Below, one piece after another: positions 60,033 through 64,000 of a stretch of 64,000 nt of DNA. The first letter of the stretch is position 1. Each line of letters opens with the position of its first letter. This DNA comes from Phocaeicola plebeius DSM 17135. Lineage in GTDB: Bacteria > Bacteroidota > Bacteroidia > Bacteroidales > Bacteroidaceae. Location of the stretch: NCBI RefSeq assembly GCF_000187895.1, contig NZ_DS990118.1, forward strand, positions 157,158-221,157. Direction: 5' to 3'. The position numbers were made by a program, and so were the translations under genes. A model generated the notes under the pieces. It was not told the DNA's origin, did no database searches, and saw only the letters and a program-made list of their open reading frames with translations.

Positions 60033-60626
60033 TTAGACCTTAAGATAATTAGCTATTCCAATGGCATGAGCCTTTACAATTCGCGCTTTCCCATCAGCGG
60101 AAAGTAAGAATTCAACATCTTCCTTATTATCCTGAAAAAAGTTTTCGGTAAGAACTGCCGGACATTTCGTTTTCTGCAAGATGTAGAAGTTTTCTTCCCA
60201 GTCAGGATCTTTATCCGACCAATCGCTGCGTATTTTTATCCCGGCCGGAAAGCATTCAGCAGCCGATGCGTACAGACATGATGCCAATACATCGGCTTTT
60301 GTACTTCCTTTGCTCGTGTAAGCAGACCAGCCTCTTGCTTGCATCCAATCTATTCCAGAACCTGCAGCATTACAATGAATGGAAATCAAGATTACATTAG
60401 ATGTACCCAATCTGCCACAAATCTCATTCACACGCCGGCATCGCTCTGATAGTGGAACATCTATTGTCTCCTTTACAACCCTTTCAGCATCAATACCCAT
60501 TTTGCCTAATTCCAGAACAAGCATATCTGCGATTTCACGAGTCCAAGCATATTCCCGCAATTTTCCATCAGGAGAGCGCTTGCCCTTTGTATTCTCACCG
60601 TGGCCGTTATCAATTAGTACTTTCAT
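60033..60626 (-). CDS. N-acetylmuramoyl-L-alanine amidase (endolysin)
   Basis: A 197-residue amidase_3 family enzyme. Zinc and catalytic residues are visible: His in IDNGHGENT, Glu in KLREYAWTRE, His in LISIHCNAAG and the catalytic Glu near VLTENFFQDN. It cuts the amide bond between MurNAc and the peptide. It has no signal peptide, so it needs the holin. It overlaps the holin gene by four bases. Confidence 0.9.
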   Translation of the reverse strand: MKVLIDNGHGENTKGKRSPDGKLREYAWTREIADMLVLELGKMGIDAERVVKETIDVPLSERCRRVNEICGRLGTSNVILISIHCNAAGSGIDWMQARGWSAYTSKGSTKADVLASCLYASAAECFPAGIKIRSDWSDKDPDWEENFYILQKTKCPAVLTENFFQDNKEDVEFLLSADGKARIVKAHAIGIANYLKV

Positions 60627-61081
60627 TTTCTTTCAACTTTAGTTTTAATCTGTTCAATTAAATCTTCTGCATCCTTACTGCTAATACATTTTACTATCTT
60701 TTGTGCCATATCGGCTACATCGGCAGCATGAGACTTCTTTTTGCGGCTGTTTTCCAACACAGAGCGACCTTCTATGCAAATAATACCCACCGTTATCAAA
60801 ATCATGCAATAAGGAGCTACATACCAGGAAATGAACAGTCCCAAGACATCGACCATTGTACCGAATATCAATACGCGGAAATAATCAACCACTTTAGCTA
60901 CAGTTCTTCTTAACCCCTTACTGTCAATTTTTTCTTTATTTACTCTTGCTGCATCAATGCCACTCCACATATCCACGAATGAAGAAACGACAATAAAGAT
61001 ACAGCATGTAAACAATACGATTGCATACAAACGTAAGTCTGCAAACTTTATCCCGCCTATCTGTTCAATCACTTCGACCAT
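60623..61081 (-). CDS. Phage holin family protein
   Basis: A 152-residue protein with three to four hydrophobic segments (about 15-38, 70-90, 92-108). It resembles Phage_holin_4 (toxin-secretion/phage-lysis holin), and the tail is charged. It sits immediately before the endolysin and overlaps it (ATGA). Confidence 0.75.
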   Translation of the reverse strand: MVEVIEQIGGIKFADLRLYAIVLFTCCIFIVVSSFVDMWSGIDAARVNKEKIDSKGLRRTVAKVVDYFRVLIFGTMVDVLGLFISWYVAPYCMILITVGIICIEGRSVLENSRKKKSHAADVADMAQKIVKCISSKDAEDLIEQIKTKVERK

Positions 61082-61389
61082 TAGAATACAGTATTAATTA
61101 TCCATGAAAAAACATAAACAACACCAATAATAAGGTCTGCTAAATAAGCGCCACGTAAAGTCGCCTTGACATCTTTCTCATCAGGAATATCATCCTGCGC
61201 TTCTTTCCATTTTGCTACAATATAAGCGCATCCTGTACCAATAGCAGCACCAGCCAATACCGGAACAAACTTATTTCCAAACAAGAATACAGCAACCAAC
61301 ACACAAATAGCCACAATCAAGAGACCAACCAAGCCGTGGATAATTTTATCCCAGCCATACTTTTCTACCAAATCATTACTCGCTTTCAT
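61081..61389 (-). CDS. Small membrane protein of the lysis block
   Basis: A 102-residue protein with two hydrophobic segments in its first 65 residues (GLVGLLIVAICVLVAVFLFG and PVLAGAAIGTGCAYIVA) and a third near the C-terminus. The start DKIIHGLVG resembles DUF2279/VanZ-like DKxxHF proteins. It could be an antiholin or second holin. Its start overlaps nothing upstream; the next gene begins one base from its stop. Confidence 0.55.
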   Translation of the reverse strand: MKASNDLVEKYGWDKIIHGLVGLLIVAICVLVAVFLFGNKFVPVLAGAAIGTGCAYIVAKWKEAQDDIPDEKDVKATLRGAYLADLIIGVVYVFSWIINTVF

Positions 61390-61434
61390 AAACTCTTTTC
61401 TCCTAAAATATAAGCCAAGAGAGAAATTGAAGCA

Positions 61435-61464
61435 TAAAAAAAGCAGCCGGAATTCGACTGCTTT
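61435..61464 (-). terminator. Terminator of the DGR-side transcript
   Basis: Read leftward: AAAGCAG, an 11-base loop, CTGCTTT followed by a T run. It ends the leftward transcript that passes the gene at 61644. Confidence 0.7.
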
Positions 61465-61477
61465 AACTTTTAATGAT

Positions 61478-61485
61478 TATCTTTG
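61478..61485 (+). promoter_or_regulatory. -7 box of the structured RNA
   Basis: TATCTTTG (TAnnTTTG) on the plus strand, with the first base of the long hairpin only a few bases downstream. Confidence 0.55.
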
Positions 61486-61488
61486 CAA

Positions 61489-61612
61489 CATCTCACTTAC
61501 AACACATGAAAGCGAACCTGAGAACGGTGGCATTTGCCCCCGGTCATTCGGGTTCGCTCGTTATGTGTTAAAAGTAGGTGAGATGATTTTTAACAGGCCG
61601 GGGGCTTTTTTC
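61489..61612 (+). ncRNA. Putative structured phage RNA
   Basis: A rod-like hairpin: 61489-61500 pairs with 61574-61585 (12 bp, one G-U), 61501-61507 with 61563-61569 (7 bp), 61511-61521 with 61548-61558 (11 bp, one G-U), and an apical stem GGC-AUUU-GCC. The apical GCCCCCGG (61536-61543) is perfectly complementary to CCGGGGGC (61598-61605) in the tail, which is followed by T6. This allows a pseudoknot. The region has no reading frame and lies between two leftward genes, opposite to their direction. Confidence 0.6.
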
Positions 61613-61643
61613 TTTCCTTCCCCCAAAAAGGAATATTCACATA

Positions 61644-62132
61644 CTATTCAACTTGATATTTATTCAGACTGAACGTATCTTTCTTTTTCCAACCGTCAGC
61701 AAGCGTTTTTTGGATATGTAACATGACTTTGGTATAGAAGTCTGTCAATTCGTTCAATGCCGAAAACTTCCGATAAACGGGCGTTTCATCTGTACCAAAC
61801 TTGAATACAACCGGAAGGGTTGCACCATTTGTCTGTACGGCCAAATCGTATGCAGCTTTGTAGTTGAACTGATTTTCTCTTGAAAGCCATACCTGCACAC
61901 CCTCGTATGAAAATCCTTTCAAAATAGTTTCGTCCACCTTCTGGTTATACCAATCCATAATCAAAGCCTTAACTACTTCATCTGACGGTCTGCCATTCAG
62001 AAACTCCGCTTCCATATAGTCGGCGGAACCGTCTTCATGTTCTTGGATATCCCAACGGACACGCCATTTATTCTTTGCCGGACTGACGCATTCTATCAGT
62101 TTCACATCGGCTGTACCTTCTACTCTTTTCAT
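61644..62132 (-). CDS. Phage protein downstream of the DGR reverse transcriptase (DUF4376-like)
   Basis: About 162 residues from MKRVEGTADV (62132), one base after the reverse transcriptase stop; MYSVKMKRV at 62147 is an alternative, overlapping the RT. It contains RWDIQEHEDGSADYMEAEFL, VWLSRENQFNYKAAYDLAVQ and a helical end. The latter half resembles DUF4376-like tail-associated phage proteins. Its tight coupling to the RT gene suggests co-expression, but it is not a known DGR accessory protein. Confidence 0.6.
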   Translation of the reverse strand: MKRVEGTADVKLIECVSPAKNKWRVRWDIQEHEDGSADYMEAEFLNGRPSDEVVKALIMDWYNQKVDETILKGFSYEGVQVWLSRENQFNYKAAYDLAVQTNGATLPVVFKFGTDETPVYRKFSALNELTDFYTKVMLHIQKTLADGWKKKDTFSLNKYQVE

Positions 62133-62133
62133 C

Positions 62134-63435
62134 TTAACTGAATACATACTTGGTTCTACCTTTCCCGAAAGTTTCCGTCTTGATGGTGGTCTCAAACGGA
62201 AAACCGTCAGGGATTTCTTCAATCTGTTTGAGGATATTCTTCATTTCCTCACTGTTGGTAAAGAACTTCTTGGGTTCGCCGTTCTGTTCTATAGCCACAA
62301 TACAACGGTCCTCGCCTTGTTCCGTCTTTATTCCCATCTCAAAATCCTTGACTATGATAGGAAGGTTTACCAACTCACGGATACTTACCACCGTACCCGA
62401 AAATCGCTTCTTACCGTCTTCCGGCTTGTAAGCGACATTTAAATCTTTAAATGATTTCATTTTTTTGCCTGTTAATTTTTTAAACAACTTATTACAATCG
62501 GCGTGTTTCGTCATGCCGTAGAAACTAGCAATCAGTTCCCGCCTTCTTTTTCTACTTTTTACCTCGTGCATCTTCCGAGCAAACTTCTGTTTGATGCGTT
62601 TCCGCAATCCTACATAGTTAGGGCGAATAACATAGCCGAGAAAATCAATGCCTTCCTCTACCGGAAATACCCGTTCATTAGGCTTGATTTCCAAATCTAT
62701 TTTCTTTACTTGCTCATGAATAACATCACGAATCTTCCACAATTCCGCTTTCATTTTACCGAGTACTAATCCGTCATCACAATAGCGATAGTAATATCGG
62801 ATACCGTACTTGTCTTTCAAATAGTGGTCTAAAAATACAGACAGGAGCAAGTTTCCCGCCCCCTGTGAACTGCGCAGTCCGAAACTGATACCTTCCGGCA
62901 GCAATGTCACGAACCGCTCCAGCAGCACCAACAGCCTTTCATCCTTGAATACCCTGCGGAAGCACCACATAACAAAGTCCTGCCGCGCATTATCGTAAAA
63001 CCTACGGATGTCGAACTTGTAAGCATATAACGTGCCTTCCGGGTCTTTTTGCAGATCGGCACGTATGCGATTCATTAGGTCATGTGTGCCACGCCTTTTG
63101 ATACTTGCTCCGGTTGTCCGAATATAGCGTTTCTGCAAATGACGGTCTACAACATTCATTACGGCAAACACAGCAATACGGTCTTTCATGGAAAGTATCT
63201 GTAAAGTACGTTTCTTACCGTACTCCTCAATCTCTCTTTCATGGTAACCGCCAAGCTGGAATGAACCATCCGCAATAGCAGTCGTAAGTTCAATGATTAT
63301 TTCCTCCCTATGAGCGAGTAAATATCGTCCTTGCTTTGACCTTTTACGATTTGTACCACGCAGTACTGTATCGAATGCCTCCGACATATTGGAGTATTCG
63401 ATAATTTCCTCGATGATATATCCTTCCCTGCGCAT
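62134..63435 (-). CDS. DGR-type reverse transcriptase
   Basis: A 433-residue reverse transcriptase. Visible motifs: fingers ILSMKDRIAVF (RT2 region), motif A FDIRRFYDN (catalytic Asp about 142), motif 4 FGLRSSQGAGN (186-191 GxxxSQ, the form typical of DGR RTs, where most other RTs have QGxxxSP), active site YRYCDDGLVLG (YCDD, 218-221) and thumb IDFLGYVIRP. A C-terminal region of about 130 residues after FYGMTKHADC is extra. It would copy the A-rich template repeat at 63640-63752 with errors at adenines and direct the cDNA into the variable repeat of the target gene upstream. Confidence 0.88.
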   Translation of the reverse strand: MRREGYIIEEIIEYSNMSEAFDTVLRGTNRKRSKQGRYLLAHREEIIIELTTAIADGSFQLGGYHEREIEEYGKKRTLQILSMKDRIAVFAVMNVVDRHLQKRYIRTTGASIKRRGTHDLMNRIRADLQKDPEGTLYAYKFDIRRFYDNARQDFVMWCFRRVFKDERLLVLLERFVTLLPEGISFGLRSSQGAGNLLLSVFLDHYLKDKYGIRYYYRYCDDGLVLGKMKAELWKIRDVIHEQVKKIDLEIKPNERVFPVEEGIDFLGYVIRPNYVGLRKRIKQKFARKMHEVKSRKRRRELIASFYGMTKHADCNKLFKKLTGKKMKSFKDLNVAYKPEDGKKRFSGTVVSIRELVNLPIIVKDFEMGIKTEQGEDRCIVAIEQNGEPKKFFTNSEEMKNILKQIEEIPDGFPFETTIKTETFGKGRTKYVFS

Positions 63436-63555
63436 ACAAATTCAGCTATTGGTTAATAAACATGGAAGATAAGGGCCTTCCTTTCCCCGGGTCTGACTTC
63501 TTCGAACTGATAACAGCCTACCAAACTCCACCCGACGCGTGATTTTTCAGCTTTC

Positions 63556-63618
63556 CACCTTTAAAGGTGCTATTGCTGCGGCTTGTTTCCCTCGGCTCCG
63601 CCTTGGGGACACGTCCCC
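63556..63618 (-). ncRNA. Folded spacer between template repeat and RT
   Basis: Two palindromes lie between the template repeat and the RT start: GGGGACACGTCCCC (63605-63618) and CACCTTTAAAGGTG (63556-63569). In studied DGRs the RNA downstream of the template is structured and needed for priming of cDNA synthesis, so this spacer probably belongs to the DGR RNA. Confidence 0.4.
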
Positions 63619-63636
63619 GTGCTGTACGCCGATTTA

Positions 63637-63801
63637 TTAGATTTCCAGACGGGAACCGACATTCGTATTCGAATTCGACGCATCGTTATTCGTATTCGCA
63701 TTCGATACACCACCATTCGCATTCGCATTGTTGTACCCACGATAAACCACACGGCTTATAGGAAACTCCACCTTTTTAATTACAAAGGTATTACTTTTCA
63801 T
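63637..63801 (-). CDS. 54-codon reading frame that contains the DGR template repeat
   Basis: The frame starts MKSNTFVIKKVEF and ends NVGSRLEI. It is likely a relic or a carrier rather than a functional protein: its central part is the template repeat, with 11 Asn (AAY) codons between Arg21 and Val48. It runs in the same frame as the target protein end (both contain VGSRL or GSRL). Confidence 0.45.
   Translation of the reverse strand: MKSNTFVIKKVEFPISRVVYRGYNNANANGGVSNANTNNDASNSNTNVGSRLEI
63645..63752 (-). repeat. DGR template repeat (TR)
   Basis: Read leftward it spans about 108 bases dominated by AAT/AAC codons separated by GCG, TCG and ACG. Its translation begins VVYRGYNNANANGG and continues with SNSNTNVGSRL, a typical DGR Asn-rich template. 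It ends with CGGTTCCCGTCTGG (63645-63658), which aligns with CGGCTCGCGTCTGG at 63987-64000 at 12 of 14 bases. The remaining variable repeat lies beyond the window. The left edge is estimated. Confidence 0.8.
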
Positions 63802-63829
63802 CTGAAAACTGTTTTAAATAATATTTTCG

Positions 63830-63845
63830 ACGGGCTTACGCCCGT
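63830..63845 (+). terminator. Hairpin between target gene and template repeat
   Basis: ACGGGC, TTAC, GCCCGT followed by TTTTTATTTT on the plus strand. It works as a terminator for rightward transcription. For the leftward DGR transcript it is only a stem without a T run. Confidence 0.5.
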
Positions 63846-63869
63846 TTTTATTTTGCATCACTTCACATA

Positions 63870-63913
63870 AGCGAGAACGAAGCCGCTTTTCGCTTTGTCG
63901 CTTCGCTCCCGCT
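63870..63913 (-). repeat. Long inverted repeat just after the variable protein gene
   Basis: A 14-bp stem with two G-U pairs (AGCGGGAGCGAAGC with GCTTCGTTCTCGCT, 16-base loop) begins 5 bases after the target stop codon. DGRs often have a hairpin or cruciform after the variable repeat that raises homing efficiency. There is no following T run, so a plain terminator is less likely. Confidence 0.5.
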
Positions 63914-63918
63914 TTCGA

Positions 63919-64000
63919 TTAAGCTATTTCGGACAACGCCTTATATGCTTCCACGCTTTCCGCCTTGACGAGCCGACCGCGGAAGGCCAGACGCGAGCCG
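63919..64000 (-). CDS. C-terminal end of the DGR variable protein (partial)
   Basis: Read leftward from the window edge the frame gives GSRLAFRGRLVKAESVEAYK, then ALSEIA and a stop. GSRL matches the end of the template repeat. The start and the variable repeat are outside the window. In Bacteroides phages such targets are usually C-type-lectin/FGE-fold receptor-binding or tail-associated proteins (family knowledge). The position upstream of the template and RT is the common DGR gene order. Confidence 0.75.
   Translation of the reverse strand, partial: GSRLAFRGRLVKAESVEAYKALSEIA

Noticed and set aside
63660..63735. Looks like a simple ATTCG hexamer microsatellite on the plus strand
   Set aside because: Read leftward it is a codon-phased AAT/AAC pattern ending in a segment shared with the adjacent target gene, as in a DGR template; units are not identical.
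63567..63761. 60-64 residue Arg/Ile- or His/Ser-rich proteins on both strands across the template repeat
   Set aside because: These are other frames of the repetitive template; only the Asn-rich leftward frame matches the target protein.

Overview
The window comes from a gut Bacteroidota genome, most likely Bacteroides or Phocaeicola. The evidence is paired SusC/SusD transporters with lipoprotein and glycoside hydrolase neighbours, SusR-type regulation, and promoters of the Bacteroides type (-7 box TAnnTTTG). The species cannot be named from this sequence alone.

Region 1 (1-12.4 kb): the 3' end of lptB, then a starch utilisation (sus) locus read leftward as susA, susB, susC, susD, susE, with divergent susR. 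susF and the surface amylase susG are absent. The susA and susB promoters share an 11-bp element at the same distance from the -7 box, which is a candidate SusR site. Region 2 (12.5-31.8 kb): a host-glycan polysaccharide utilisation locus, read leftward, with a GH20 hexosaminidase, two GH92 mannosidases, two basic-secretory-protein-type metallopeptidases, a SusC/SusD pair and a repeat-built DUF4302-like lipoprotein. Its apparent regulator (Reg_prop propeller, Y_Y_Y, one membrane span, AraC HTH) is broken by a frameshift at a G5 tract. Region 3 (32-45.3 kb): core genes including an aspartyl protease, cyclophilin, M16 peptidase, MATE pump, hybrid histidine kinase, sigma-54 response regulator, pseudouridine synthase, FabG, TetR, two initiator tRNAs, CysK and a NarL-type regulator. 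Just after the sigma-54 regulator lies a cluster of TTCCACA half-sites, a sigma-54 promoter, a folded stretch without a substantial ORF and a strong terminator: probably a sigma-54-driven small RNA.

Region 4 (45.34 kb to the window end): a temperate phage integrated in a tRNA-Val(TAC) gene. Only the 3' part of the tRNA plus its terminator remains at the left end. Next to it are a methyltransferase-like gene, a HEPN/MNT toxin-antitoxin pair, and a repressor with two palindromic operators. The early rightward genes follow: RecT, DUF1351, a PD-(D/E)XK-like nuclease, a SNF2 helicase, a sigma-like protein, DUF3560, DUF551, YopX, a VRR-NUC nuclease and many small proteins. The leftward lysis genes follow: spanin-like protein, amidase, holin and a small membrane protein. 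Integrase and virion genes are expected beyond 64 kb.

The most notable system is at the right edge: a diversity-generating retroelement. It has a reverse transcriptase with the DGR-type GxxxSQ motif and a YCDD active site, an asparagine-codon-rich template repeat in a 54-codon reading frame, and the C-terminal end of the variable target protein. The last 14 bases visible at 64000 match the end of the template at 12 of 14 positions. A second notable element is a long rod-like RNA hairpin with its own promoter at 61.49-61.61 kb.
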